From positions 1-21,427 of the forward strand of contig DIME01000091.1 of NCBI GenBank assembly GCA_002425405.1: a stretch of 21,427 nucleotides of DNA, read 5' to 3'. Below, one piece after another: positions 1 to 8,497 of the stretch (position 1 is its first letter; the number at the start of each line of letters is the position of its first letter). The position numbers were made by a program, and so were the translations under genes. The notes below the pieces were generated by a model. It searched no databases and was not told the DNA's origin. It saw nothing but the letters and a program-made list of their open reading frames with translations. The DNA comes from Candidatus Accumulibacter vicinus. Lineage in GTDB: Bacteria > Pseudomonadota > Gammaproteobacteria > Burkholderiales > Rhodocyclaceae.

Positions 1-1418
1 TGATGCAGATCGCGCAGATCATTGGCGGCTATACGCTCGGCGCCGCCGATCTGTTGCGGCGTGCGATGGGCAAGAAGAAGGCTGAAGAGATGGCCCTGCA
101 CCGCGACCTGATGCGCGAAGGGGCGAGAAAGAAGGGGCACGACGAAAAACTGGCGATGCAGCTGTTCGACCTGATGGAGAAATTCGCCGAGTATGGCTTC
201 AACAAGTCGCACACTGCCGCCTACGCCGTGGTCACCTACCACACCGCCTGGCTGAAGGCACACCATTGTGCCGCCTTCATGGCGGCCACGCTGTCGTCGG
301 ACATGGACGTCACCGATACGGTAAAGATCGTGCACGACGACGCCATCGCCAATGGCCTGCGCATCCTCGGGCCGGATGTGAATGCCTCCGAATACCGCTT
401 CACCCCGGTGGACCGCAGCACGATTCGTTACGGTCTCGGCGCCGTCAAGGGAACCGGCGAACAGGCGGTGAACGCGATCCTGAGGGTGCGCGAGGCCGGC
501 GGTCCGTTCAAGGACCTGTTCGATTTCTGTCGACGCGCCGACAAACGCCTGGTCAACCGCCGCACCATCGAAGCCCTGATTCGTGCCGGCGGTTTTGATT
601 CTCTCGACAGCCATCGCGCGCGTTTGCTGGCTTCGGTCGGCATCGCCATGGAAGCCGCCGAACAGGCCGAGCGCAATGCCATGCAGGTCAGCCTGTTCGA
701 CATCTTCGATGTCGGCGAGCAAGGTGGCGAACTTGGCCCGAGGTATGTCGAAGTGCCACGCTGGAGCGAGCGACAGCAGCTCAATGAAGAGAAGCTGGCG
801 CTTGGTTTCTACTTCTCCGGCCATCCTTTTCATGGCGTTCAGGCCGAGGTGTCGCGCTTCGTGCGCAAGCCGCTGGCCGCGCTCGAAGCGAGGAAGGAAT
901 CGCAGTGGCTTGCTGGCCTGGTGGTCGGCGTCCGCAGCAAATTCACGGCACGCGGCAAGATGGCCTTCATCCAGCTCGACGACGGCACCAGCTCAATCGA
1001 AGTCTCGGTGTTCAACGAACTGCTCGAAGCCGAACGTGCCAAGATCAGGGAAGACGAGGTGCTGATCATCGAAGGCCGTGTGCAGCGCGATGACTTCGCC
1101 GGCGAAGGCCGCGTCAAAATCGTGGCCGAACATCTATGGACGCTCGCCGAAGCGCGCGGTCGTTTTGCCCGTCATCTGCGCCTGTCACTCAATGGCCAGG
1201 CCAACGGCAGCAACGCGCGCACCGCCGTGCACCGACTGCAAACCCTGCTGGCGCCTTACACTCCCGGTGATTGCCCGGTACGGCTGGCATATCGAAACGG
1301 GAACGCGACCTGCGAACTGGCTTTCGGCGACGCCAATCGGGTTCGCCTCGAAGATGACCTGCTGACGGCGGTTCGCGAATGGTTGGGGAGCGACAATGTC
1401 AGCGTGGACTATGCGTGA
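1..1418 (+). CDS. dnaE: DNA polymerase III alpha subunit, C-terminal part (5' truncated)
   Basis: This is the replicative polymerase catalytic subunit, which extends DNA in the Pol III core. Only about the last 471 residues are present; the reading frame is open at the left edge, and the ATG at position 3 is an internal Met (MQIAQIIGGYT). The stretch GADLLRRAMGKKK-like (here GAADLLRRAMGKKK) followed by EKFAEYGFNKSHTAAYAVVTYHTAWLKA is highly conserved in DnaE near the end of the fingers domain. After it comes the helix-hairpin-helix region (GLGAVKGTGEQAV, about residues 145-200 of the visible part) and an OB-fold (about 300-380, LAGLVVGVRSKFTARGKMAFIQL). The end, EWLGSDNVSVDYA, matches the usual end of the family. 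The PHP and palm catalytic parts lie outside the window. It converges on the MscS-like gene with only 17 nt between the stops. The identification is firm. Confidence 0.96.
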   Translation, partial: MQIAQIIGGYTLGAADLLRRAMGKKKAEEMALHRDLMREGARKKGHDEKLAMQLFDLMEKFAEYGFNKSHTAAYAVVTYHTAWLKAHHCAAFMAATLSSDMDVTDTVKIVHDDAIANGLRILGPDVNASEYRFTPVDRSTIRYGLGAVKGTGEQAVNAILRVREAGGPFKDLFDFCRRADKRLVNRRTIEALIRAGGFDSLDSHRARLLASVGIAMEAAEQAERNAMQVSLFDIFDVGEQGGELGPRYVEVPRWSERQQLNEEKLALGFYFSGHPFHGVQAEVSRFVRKPLAALEARKESQWLAGLVVGVRSKFTARGKMAFIQLDDGTSSIEVSVFNELLEAERAKIREDEVLIIEGRVQRDDFAGEGRVKIVAEHLWTLAEARGRFARHLRLSLNGQANGSNARTAVHRLQTLLAPYTPGDCPVRLAYRNGNATCELAFGDANRVRLEDDLLTAVREWLGSDNVSVDYA

Positions 1419-1435
1419 AGTGATTGTTTCGCTCC

Positions 1436-2968
1436 TCACAGCCCAAGAAAATTCTTGATCATGGCGAGCATGCCGGCCTTCGGTTGAGACACTGCGTGAT
1501 CGCTGGAAGCGTTACTGAACTGGCGAATGAATGCGTCCATCTCGGCCTCACGGCGTGCGAGAATTTCGGCAACCGCCTCGGCGATTTCCGGGCGCGAGCG
1601 GATGACTTCTTCAACCGTGGCCTGGTCCAGTCGGTAGCAGACCACGTCAGTCTTGGCGATGACCGAGGCGCGGCGAGCCTCACCGGTCAACACCCCTTTC
1701 TCGCCGAAGGTGCCGCCGGCATGAATGGTACGGAACAGGCGCCTGGAATGGTCGGCAAAATCCATCCACACCTCGGCTTCGCCAGCGGCCAGCAGGTACA
1801 GCCAGTGTGGCGCGTCGCCCTGATGAAAGATCACGTCGCCGCAGGCGAACGGCGCATGGACCATACGCTCGCTGATGGTCCGCAGTTCCTCTTCCTGCAA
1901 TCCGGCAAACAGTTCCAGCTTGCGCAGATCGACCATGCGTCGCTCGATTTCACGCCGATGGAGCGACTCCCGGTAGGCCTCGTTCTCCTTGGTGATATGC
2001 AGGGACTGCTCGGGCACCGCCAACTGCATGCCCGCGCGTTGCAAGGCAGCGAAGATATGCACCCGCACGGCAGAGTCGGTGGGATCATCGGGCTGCGGGT
2101 CAAGCATCCAGTAGCGTAGTGCGTAGCGCCCGTAGCCCGGACCGAACTCCATCAGCACGCAGGTCGGGCGAGGTTCACGCGCGACATTGGGGATTTCGGC
2201 AGAGCTGATCGTCGCCTCGATCTTCTGGATCACCAGCGTCGGGGATGATTCATAGGTGACGTTGAACCATACCCAGCGTCGCCAGGGCCAGGGGGTGATG
2301 TCGGTGCGGCCGAAAACGGTGAACTTGCCACGCATCAACTGGCTGTTGGGGACCACCACCACGTCGCCATTACGTGTCCTGATCGTCGTCTGCCGCCAGC
2401 GGATCTGGGCAACCCGGCCGGTGATGTCTTCGATCCTGATCCAGTCGCCGGTACGCAGCGAGTTATCGAGTTGCAGGGCGACGCCTGCAAGTACATTGCC
2501 GAGGGTGTCCTGCATCGAGAAAGCCAGGACAGCGGTGAGCACCGCCGAGGTGGTCAGCAGACTCGACGGGTCGAATCCGACAATGTGCAGCCGCCCCATA
2601 ATGAAAACGGCGTAGACCACGAGCACAATGATGTCCTCGGCGATACGTACGACGACCATGCCAAAGCGCGGCAGGATGACCCGAAAAACGAAGATCGCCG
2701 CCAGGCGAAACAGCGCCATCCCCGATCCGATGACGAAGATCTCATGCACCATCACTGCGACGCGTGAATAATCGAGCGCCTCAAGCAGTGCCCCGAAGAG
2801 TTGTCCGCAAAGGCAGAGCCCGAATACCGCCACCGTCCCGCCGACTCGCCGACGTTCCTTGGGCAACAGGCGCAGCGACAGCAACGCAAAGATGGCGACA
2901 GCAGCAATCACGTACTTGGTTTCGGGCAGCCAGAAGTAGGACCAGATACGCTGCATGATTTCGGTCAT
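1436..2968 (-). CDS. MscS-family mechanosensitive-type channel with C-terminal cyclic nucleotide-binding domain
   Basis: The protein is 510 residues from the ATG at 2968, which has AAGGAG five bases upstream; a longer frame to 3037 lacks such a site. Hydrophobic segments lie at roughly 18-35, 43-63, 73-97 and 104-125. A pore-lining helix follows (about 134-165, ending SMQDTLGNVLAGVAL), then the MscS beta domain (GDWIRIEDITGRVAQIRWR, VVVVPNSQLMRGKF). Residues about 354-472 form a cyclic nucleotide-binding domain. Its phosphate-binding cassette reads FGEKGVLTGEARRASV, with the ligand-binding Arg at 433. This architecture matches the family described as bacterial cyclic-nucleotide-gated (bCNG) channels, related to MscS; many of those respond weakly or not at all to stretch. 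The likely role is an inner-membrane channel tuned by cAMP or a similar ligand, which is inferred. It is the last gene of the moaA-moeA strand group, 83 nt after moeA. Confidence 0.9.
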   Translation of the reverse strand: MTEIMQRIWSYFWLPETKYVIAAVAIFALLSLRLLPKERRRVGGTVAVFGLCLCGQLFGALLEALDYSRVAVMVHEIFVIGSGMALFRLAAIFVFRVILPRFGMVVVRIAEDIIVLVVYAVFIMGRLHIVGFDPSSLLTTSAVLTAVLAFSMQDTLGNVLAGVALQLDNSLRTGDWIRIEDITGRVAQIRWRQTTIRTRNGDVVVVPNSQLMRGKFTVFGRTDITPWPWRRWVWFNVTYESSPTLVIQKIEATISSAEIPNVAREPRPTCVLMEFGPGYGRYALRYWMLDPQPDDPTDSAVRVHIFAALQRAGMQLAVPEQSLHITKENEAYRESLHRREIERRMVDLRKLELFAGLQEEELRTISERMVHAPFACGDVIFHQGDAPHWLYLLAAGEAEVWMDFADHSRRLFRTIHAGGTFGEKGVLTGEARRASVIAKTDVVCYRLDQATVEEVIRSRPEIAEAVAEILARREAEMDAFIRQFSNASSDHAVSQPKAGMLAMIKNFLGL

Positions 2969-3001
2969 CGTTTCTCCTTGGTCATCTCGGGCCGTGGTAC
3001 T

Positions 3002-3025
3002 GCTTGCCAGGTCGTCTCGGCAAGC
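3002..3025. other. Inverted repeat in the moeA-channel gap
   Basis: A perfect 7-bp inverted repeat, GCTTGCC and GGCAAGC, with a 10-nt loop lies between the moeA stop and the ribosome-binding site of the channel gene. There is no T-run after it on the minus strand, so it is not a canonical intrinsic terminator. It could be an mRNA hairpin or a protein site, or it may be chance. Confidence 0.3.
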
Positions 3026-3051
3026 CTCGACCACCAAAGCCCACCCGGACC

Positions 3052-4341
3052 TCAGACCAGGCCGTCGAAGACTTGCACGCTGACCGTCTCACCCGAGGCG
3101 ACGCTGCCGCGATCCTGTTCCAGGACAATGAAGCAGTTGGCGTCGGACATCGAGCGCAGGATTCCCGAACCCTGGGCACCTGTCGGCCGAACGCACCATT
3201 GGCCCTGCGCGTGGCTGAGGATGCCCCGCTGGTACTCGGTACGGCCGGGAGACTTCTTCAGTGCGACACTGCACCGTGCCGGTAGCAGCGGCACGACGGG
3301 CAGCGGGTCGGCGCCCATCAGCAGGTAGAGCGCGTCGCGGACGAAGGCGTAGAAAGTGACCATTACCGCCACCGGATTACCCGGCAGGCCGAACAGCCAG
3401 GCTGCAGCCTTCTCCTCGCCACCTGTCCCGGCAGCGGTAATGCGGCCAAAAGCCATCGGGCGACCGGGTTTCATGGCGATTTTCCAGAACAGGACTTCGC
3501 CCAGTTGCGTCATCAGCGGTTTGACGAAGTCGGCCTCGCCAACCGAGACCCCGCCGCTGCTGATCACCACGTCGGCAGCAGCGGCCGCCTGTCGGAAAGT
3601 CGCCTCAAGCAGCGCCGGCTCGTCGCGAACGACCCCGAGGTCGAGGATTTCGCAACCCATGCGGCAGAGCATGCCGAAAAGCGTGTAGCGGTTGCTGTCA
3701 TAGACTTCGCCACAGCCCAGTGGCGTACCAATCGAGCACAGTTCGTCGCCGGTCGAGAAGAAAGCGACGCGCAGGCGGCGGTAGACGCTGACCTCGGCGC
3801 AACCCAGCGATGCGATCAGACCAAGTTCCGCCGGGCGGATCAGTTGCCCGGCTGCGAGCGCCGCTTGTCCGGCGGCGAGGTCCTCACCGGCGCGGCGGAT
3901 GTTCTGGCCGCAGCGCTGCCCGGGCGGAATGACGACGCGGTCGCCAGCAACCTCGACGACTTCCTGCATCACCACCACATCACTGCCGGCCGGCAGCGGC
4001 GCACCGGTCATGATGCGCACACACTCACCGGCGGCCATGCTGCCGGTAAAGGCCTGGCCGGCTAGCGCTGTCCCGGCGACGCGCAGGCGGGTCTCGCCAC
4101 TGCTCGACAGGTCGGCATGACGCAGCGCGTAGCCATCCATCGCGGAATTGTCGTGTGCCGGCACATTGGCCGGTGCAATCACGTCGCTGGCCAGAATGCG
4201 TCCCAGCGCGCTGCGCAGCGCCAGCCTTTCTTGCGTCTGCAGCGGTGTCAACTGGCTGCGAATGAAGGTTCGTGCCTGCTCGACCGACAGTGCATCGGGA
4301 TCGTAATCGTTGAAACAACTGAAGCGGTCAGTGAGATGCAT
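3052..4341 (-). CDS. moeA: Molybdopterin molybdenumtransferase
   Basis: MoeA inserts molybdate into adenylylated molybdopterin, the last common step of molybdenum cofactor synthesis, in the cytosol. Characteristic motifs appear in order: DNSAMDGYAL near the N-terminus; IMTGAPLPAGSDVVVMQE; GEDLAAGQ; FFSTGDEL; YDSNRYTL; the MoCF-binding motif ISSGGVSVGEADFVK; MKPGRPMAFG; and LPGNPVAVMVTF. The length is 429 residues from the ATG at 4341, against 411 for the E. coli protein as I recall it. A GTG at 4383 in the same frame would add 14 residues. Neither start has a clear Shine-Dalgarno site, so the start is uncertain, but the N-terminal alignment (residues about 20 onward) is not affected. It follows moaA on the same strand and precedes the channel gene. 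Pairing with moaA supports a molybdenum-cofactor operon. Confidence 0.94.
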   Translation of the reverse strand: MHLTDRFSCFNDYDPDALSVEQARTFIRSQLTPLQTQERLALRSALGRILASDVIAPANVPAHDNSAMDGYALRHADLSSSGETRLRVAGTALAGQAFTGSMAAGECVRIMTGAPLPAGSDVVVMQEVVEVAGDRVVIPPGQRCGQNIRRAGEDLAAGQAALAAGQLIRPAELGLIASLGCAEVSVYRRLRVAFFSTGDELCSIGTPLGCGEVYDSNRYTLFGMLCRMGCEILDLGVVRDEPALLEATFRQAAAAADVVISSGGVSVGEADFVKPLMTQLGEVLFWKIAMKPGRPMAFGRITAAGTGGEEKAAAWLFGLPGNPVAVMVTFYAFVRDALYLLMGADPLPVVPLLPARCSVALKKSPGRTEYQRGILSHAQGQWCVRPTGAQGSGILRSMSDANCFIVLEQDRGSVASGETVSVQVFDGLV

Positions 4342-4424
4342 GGCAGATTTCGCAGGATGGGTGGAGGGTTGTCGGTTCGTCACGCGGGGCGCGCGCGACC
4401 GCCCCGGCCAGGGACTGCCGGGGA

Positions 4425-5498
4425 TCAGCCGCCGGTCATCGACATGAAGCGCACCACCTGCGGTGCGTCCATCTGGTGACTGAAGTCATGGGCCTGAGCC
4501 TTGATGCCCATACTGTGGACAATCGCCGCCCGCAGAGGAGCATCATCGGTCCGATGCGCACGCAGTAGCGGCAGCAGTGCCACAGCATGGTTGTTGCCGA
4601 GGCACGGGTACAACTCGCCACGGGCAGTGATGCGCACGCGGTTGCAGCTGGCGCAGAAATTGTGACTGTGCGGCGAGATGAAACCGACGCGCGTCGAGGT
4701 ACCGGGAATTCGCCAGTAACGTGCCGGCCCGCCGGTGGTTTCGGTGGATGGCAGGAGTACGAAGCGTGTCTGCAGATGCGCCAGGGCCTCTTCGCTGCCG
4801 AAGACCTGGCGCGCGTGACCGATATCGCCGAGCGGCATTTCCTCAATGAAAGCAATATCGATACCGCGTTCGACCACAAATTCGACCAGGTCGATCAATT
4901 CGTCATCGTTACTGCCGCGCATCATGACCGTGTTGATCTTGAGGCGCCGGAAACCAGCCGCCTGCGCTGCGTCGAGACCACGCAGCACCTTGCCAAGATC
5001 GCCGACGCGGGTGATCTCCCGGAAACGGTCGGCACGCAGCGTGTCGAGGCTGATGTTGATGCGCTGGACACCCGCGGCGCGCAAGGCCGGGGCAAATCGA
5101 TCGAGCTGCGAACCATTGGTGGTCATCACCAGCTCCAGCAAACCCGGCAGGCGGGCCAGCTGTTCGAGCAACCAGAGGGCGTTTTGCCGAACCAGCGGCT
5201 CGCCGCCGGTCACCCGAACTTTGGTCACGCCGAGATCGACGAAAACACTGGCAATGCGCAGGCACTCTTCGAGGGTCAGCACCTGCGCCCGTGGCAGGAA
5301 GGTCATCTCCTCGGCCATGCAATAGCGGCAACGGAAGTCGCAACGATCGGTGATCGACAGACGAAGGTAAGTGACGTGCCGGCCATACCGGTCGACCAAT
5401 GTTCCGTCGGCATGCCGCGAGGTCGCCGGCGAAGTCGGCGGAGTAAGACCGAGTGGAGAATGGGGAATGACTTCGGGTGTCAGCAATTCATTGCGCAT
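4425..5498 (-). CDS. moaA: GTP 3',8-cyclase (radical SAM, molybdenum cofactor step 1)
   Basis: MoaA rearranges GTP to 3',8-cyclo-GTP, the first step to the molybdopterin pterin, with MoaC as the next enzyme. The 357-residue protein has the radical SAM cluster motif C-x3-C-x2-C at Cys53, Cys57 and Cys60 (CDFRCRYC), the VTGGEPLVR SAM-binding strand, NISLDTL, and IEEMPLG. The second Fe-S site is C-terminal (NFCASCNRVRITARGELYPCL). It ends in the conserved Gly-Gly tail (MTGG), which is needed for activity. The start is an ATG with GAGGGAG eight bases upstream. An N-terminal extension of about 30 Pro/Ser/Thr-rich residues precedes the usual DRYGR-type start. It heads the moaA-moeA-channel group and has a promoter at 5554-5580. 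Confidence 0.96.
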   Translation of the reverse strand: MRNELLTPEVIPHSPLGLTPPTSPATSRHADGTLVDRYGRHVTYLRLSITDRCDFRCRYCMAEEMTFLPRAQVLTLEECLRIASVFVDLGVTKVRVTGGEPLVRQNALWLLEQLARLPGLLELVMTTNGSQLDRFAPALRAAGVQRINISLDTLRADRFREITRVGDLGKVLRGLDAAQAAGFRRLKINTVMMRGSNDDELIDLVEFVVERGIDIAFIEEMPLGDIGHARQVFGSEEALAHLQTRFVLLPSTETTGGPARYWRIPGTSTRVGFISPHSHNFCASCNRVRITARGELYPCLGNNHAVALLPLLRAHRTDDAPLRAAIVHSMGIKAQAHDFSHQMDAPQVVRFMSMTGG

Positions 5499-5553
5499 GC
5501 AAGAGGCTCCCTCGGAGGTGCCCGAGGCAAAGGGAAGGAACGGTTTGCGGACG

Positions 5554-5580
5554 ATTATAGCGGACTTTACCAGGCGTCAA
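5554..5580 (-). promoter_or_regulatory. Probable sigma-70 promoter of moaA
   Basis: On the minus strand TTGACG is followed after 15 nt by a perfect TATAAT. The expected start of transcription near 5547 leaves a leader of about 48 nt before the moaA ATG. The 15-nt spacer is shorter than the usual 17, so either the promoter is weak or activated, or the true -35 is different. The leader looks too short to hold a molybdenum-cofactor riboswitch. Confidence 0.55.
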
Positions 5581-5842
5581 GCGCGGCAAACCGGAGCCCG
5601 ATGATGAGCATGAGTGTGTGTGAATGGCGTATGCTGTATCTACCAACGCTCCCGACGCAGGCCGGTATCGATTACAGTCGCCCCGAGTGGCGTGCGTATT
5701 CCGGGCGGTGACCCAGGGCAGGGTGAGTTGCACGTTCAGCGCCCCCCTGCAGGTATGGTGCCTGGGTGTTACATCGCTCCTGCCGGAGCGCGTTCAGGGT
5801 GGTAGTATTATCAATTCGTAGTTGTTTTCAGGGAGTTTTCAG
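5581..5842. other. Intergenic region between moaA and the OmpA-like gene
   Basis: This is most of the 344-nt gap between the divergent moaA and OmpA-like genes. I see no conserved coding sequence, RNA gene or repeat in it. A TATTAT at 5806-5811, 31 nt before the OmpA-like start, could be a -10 box, but no convincing -35 hexamer lies upstream of it. The ribosome-binding site GGGAG is at 5831-5835. Confidence 0.4.
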
Positions 5843-6385
5843 ATGAAATACGTCAGAATGATGGGATTGCTGTGGTGCACGCTGGTTCCGGCGGTATCGC
5901 TCGCACAGACTGAGAAGGTGCTCAGGGCTGAGGAGATTAATGAACGCGTGCTGGTCGATCTGCTCGCCCCGGCCCCGGCCCGGACGAAATCGCGCTCGAT
6001 CAATGTCACTCGTGATGAAAGTTCGTTGGCGCCTGCGAAACCGGCGGCAGCGTCCTTGCTGATTACCTTCGAAACGAACTCGGCGGGCCTGACACCGAAC
6101 GGCAAGCAGTCGCTGGATGTGGTGGGCCGGGCCTTGAATTCGGAGAAACTTGTTCCGTTCCGCTTCGCTATCGAGGGCCATAGCGATCCGCGTGGTGGCG
6201 AGGAATACAACCGACAGTTGTCGCAATCACGCGCCGAAAGCGTCGTTGGCTATCTGTCGCAGAACCACCAGATTGATCGTAGTCGGCTCAAACCCGTCGG
6301 CAAGGGTCCGTCACAACTGCTCAACCCGGTCCGGCCCGAAGCTCCAGAAAATCGTCGGGTGACCATCCGGCGGCTCGACGAGTAA
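5843..6385 (+). CDS. Exported OmpA-like peptidoglycan-binding protein
   Basis: The product is 180 residues from the ATG at 5843, chosen because GGGAG lies seven bases upstream. A TTG seven codons earlier is also in frame but would lengthen the signal peptide for no reason. Residues 1-21 form a signal peptide with a likely cleavage at SLA|Q. A low-complexity linker follows, then an OmpA-like C-terminal domain (about 70-180). Both residues that grip the diaminopimelate of peptidoglycan are present with the expected 15-residue spacing, Asp115 in EGHSDPRGG and Arg130 in LSQSRAESV. The family ending PENRRV is also present. There is no lipobox and no beta-barrel, so it is probably a periplasmic, wall-bound protein. 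It converges on the kinase gene (39 nt between stops) and may belong functionally with that cluster; this is inferred from position only. Confidence 0.85.
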   Translation: MKYVRMMGLLWCTLVPAVSLAQTEKVLRAEEINERVLVDLLAPAPARTKSRSINVTRDESSLAPAKPAAASLLITFETNSAGLTPNGKQSLDVVGRALNSEKLVPFRFAIEGHSDPRGGEEYNRQLSQSRAESVVGYLSQNHQIDRSRLKPVGKGPSQLLNPVRPEAPENRRVTIRRLDE

Positions 6386-6424
6386 CCGCATTCCGGGGTT
6401 CTCTGCGGCCGTTGACGTTTTCGG

Positions 6425-8287
6425 TCAGATGATCTCGTCGATGACAAACAGGGCTGCGCCATAGCTGGAAGAGCAAGCGCGACTGGCTGGACAGATCACC
6501 TTGCCGGCAAAAGGATTGGTGGCTGCAAAGTTCGCCTCATGCGCGATGCGGTCGGCGATCTCGAGCGGAAACTCGGCAAACGGATTGACCTTGCGCAGGC
6601 CGGTTGCCGAGAAATCCCGTCGATTGTCGGAAACGATCACCACGAAGCGATTGCTTCCCGGCGGCCCGTCAGGCGTCATCGCCCAGCCGGGGCGAGGCAG
6701 ACTCAGATCACCGTCCCCGGCAATCCCGTTATCGGCGTCAATGGCATTCGGGAAAAGCAGGTTGAAGCGGCCATTGGTGCCCACCATCAGAATGTACACA
6801 TAGCCCGGCTTGTGCGAACTGACGCGGAAACGCAGCTTGTCCTGACCGATTTTGACCCTGGCCTTCTCCGGCACCACCGCCACCACGTGCTCGGGATCGC
6901 GGTGTCGATAAATCTCCTGCAAGATATCGACCGGGTCAAACGGCTTGACGGCCTTTGTTGACGTCGCCCCGTTCTTGCCGAGCAACATGTCGACCAGCTG
7001 CTGCTCGGTGAGCGACTTCCGGTCTGCCGTCTGAATCTCTGCTGTCGGCTGCGCAGCCGGTGTTGTCGCCGGTGTGGCAGGCGTGGCTATTATTGCCGGG
7101 GATGGCGCTGCCGTGACTGGCGGCGATACGGCAGTGGGTGGCGGCCGGAGTGCGTAATACGCCCCACCCGCAGCAACCGCCACAAGTGTGCCGCCAACCC
7201 CAGCCAATAACATGGCCTTGCTCCGTTTCTTTTCCACCGGCGCCTGGCTGACCGTGGTCGTTGCAGCCTGTTGCTCGGTCACAGGCAGCGCGGTCACCTC
7301 CGGCGTGCCCGGCATCTCCGTCCCTGCCAGCAGGGCACGAAACTCGGCGACGCTATGCGGACGATCTTCAGGTCTGACCGCCAGCGCCCGATCCATGGCC
7401 TGCAGGAAGGTCTTGCTGTAGCGTCCAGCTGCAGCCTGCGTGAGCGGGACCATGGTGTCGTTGATTGACCGGGCAACCGATGCCATGGGTGGCCTGCGGG
7501 TGATTGCGTTATAGACCACGGCTGCCAGGGCATAGAGGTCGGTCCATGCGCCCTGTTTGACATGGGGGTCTTCCGCATACTGCTCCAGAGGTGCATAACC
7601 TGGCTTGAGAATGACCGTCAGTGCCTGCGTCCTGTCGCCGATGACCCGCCGAGCCGCACCAAAATCGAGCAATAGTGGGCGTCCGTCGGCGAGCAACAGA
7701 ATGTTGTCTGGCGCAATGTCGCGGTGAAAGCAGTTTTCCTGGTGAATGACCTCCAGCGCGTCGAGCAGGGGGTCGATCAAGCCCCTCAGCCATTCCTCTG
7801 AAGGCGGCTCAGGCATTTTCTGCAGGGCCTGCCTGAGGGTAATGCCCTCGTAGAACGGCATCACCATGTAGGCCGTGCCGTTCGCCTCCCAGAAGCGATA
7901 TACCTTCACCAGCGAGCGATGATCGAACTGGGCAAGCATCCGTGCTTCATTGACGAAACTGCGCAGACCAATGGCAAAAGTCTCGGCCAGGCGCGCTGAT
8001 TTGACGGCGACGGTCAGACCCTCGACTCTCTCTGCCAGCGAGGATGGCATGTACTCCTTCAGAGCGACGTAGCGCCCGAGCGAGAGATCGTGGGCGAGGT
8101 ATACGATTCCGAAACCGCCAATGCCGACCAGGTTGATGAGTTCGAATTCCCCGATGTGCGTGCCCAACGGTAGCGCATTGCTGCTGACGCTAGCTTCGGC
8201 GGCAGCCGAAGCTGCAGCCGCCGGAGACGAGGGGGCCGCGGGTTGGCGTACGACCCAAGTCCGTTCGTACTCTTCTGGTTCCGACAT
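6425..8287 (-). CDS. Transmembrane eukaryotic-like Ser/Thr protein kinase with periplasmic DUF4384-like domain
   Basis: The product is 620 residues from the ATG at 8287, which has AGGGAA just upstream; a TTG at 8305 is an alternative. The kinase domain (about 46-322) shows the glycine loop GIGGFGIVY, the ATP-binding Lys77 in ALKEYMP, the catalytic loop HRDIAPDN with Asp190, and DFG at 208. The loop has Ala where most kinases have Lys (HRDxKPxN). An Ala/Pro-rich N-terminal tail of about 40 residues precedes the domain. A single membrane helix lies at about 358-380. After a Pro/Ala/Thr linker, the C-terminal region (about 475-570) resembles DUF4384, with GYVYILMVGTNGRFNLLFPN. The model is a cytosolic kinase with an external sensor or partner domain. 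It lies 206 nt after the caspase-like gene on the same strand, so it may be co-transcribed or have its own promoter. Its targets are unknown. Confidence 0.9.
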   Translation of the reverse strand: MSEPEEYERTWVVRQPAAPSSPAAAASAAAEASVSSNALPLGTHIGEFELINLVGIGGFGIVYLAHDLSLGRYVALKEYMPSSLAERVEGLTVAVKSARLAETFAIGLRSFVNEARMLAQFDHRSLVKVYRFWEANGTAYMVMPFYEGITLRQALQKMPEPPSEEWLRGLIDPLLDALEVIHQENCFHRDIAPDNILLLADGRPLLLDFGAARRVIGDRTQALTVILKPGYAPLEQYAEDPHVKQGAWTDLYALAAVVYNAITRRPPMASVARSINDTMVPLTQAAAGRYSKTFLQAMDRALAVRPEDRPHSVAEFRALLAGTEMPGTPEVTALPVTEQQAATTTVSQAPVEKKRSKAMLLAGVGGTLVAVAAGGAYYALRPPPTAVSPPVTAAPSPAIIATPATPATTPAAQPTAEIQTADRKSLTEQQLVDMLLGKNGATSTKAVKPFDPVDILQEIYRHRDPEHVVAVVPEKARVKIGQDKLRFRVSSHKPGYVYILMVGTNGRFNLLFPNAIDADNGIAGDGDLSLPRPGWAMTPDGPPGSNRFVVIVSDNRRDFSATGLRKVNPFAEFPLEIADRIAHEANFAATNPFAGKVICPASRACSSSYGAALFVIDEII

Positions 8288-8465
8288 CGAGTTCCCTGTA
8301 GTCAATACGGCGAAGACAATCCTCGCATTCTGCCGCAGTTTGCCTTTTCGGCAAAGCCGAAGTGATCAGGCATGTGCGGCGAACGCCTTGTGTACCCGCG
8401 GATTGCACAAGATGAACAGGTTTTGCCATGGGGTGCCTTGCCCAGGGACGGCAGCTCGCAGTCTA

Positions 8466-8497
8466 TTCGTGAGTCGCTGACACGACTTTCACATTAA
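8466..8497 (+). repeat. Intergenic repeat copy 1 (right-end fragment)
   Basis: This copy reads TTCGTGAGTCGC, then TGACA, then CGACTTTCACATTAA. Only the right end of the element is recognisable. Its terminal TTAA supplies the stop codon of the caspase-like gene on the minus strand. Counting one base beyond it, it matches copy 2 at 30 of 33 positions in inverted orientation. Confidence 0.85.

Noticed and set aside
1424..2119. Long plus-strand frame opposite the channel gene, and similar antisense frames opposite moaA, the lipoprotein gene and flgH/flgI
   Set aside because: They are mirror frames of well-identified genes in high-GC DNA and show no family motifs.
6386..6424. Weak inverted repeat CCGCA / TGCGG between the convergent OmpA-like and kinase genes as a terminator
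   Set aside because: The stem is only five base pairs with a 13-nt loop and no T-run directly after.
8347..8361. Hairpin TTCGGC-AAA-GCCGAA upstream of the kinase gene
   Set aside because: It is only six base pairs and has no T-run on the minus strand; insufficient for a terminator or operator call.
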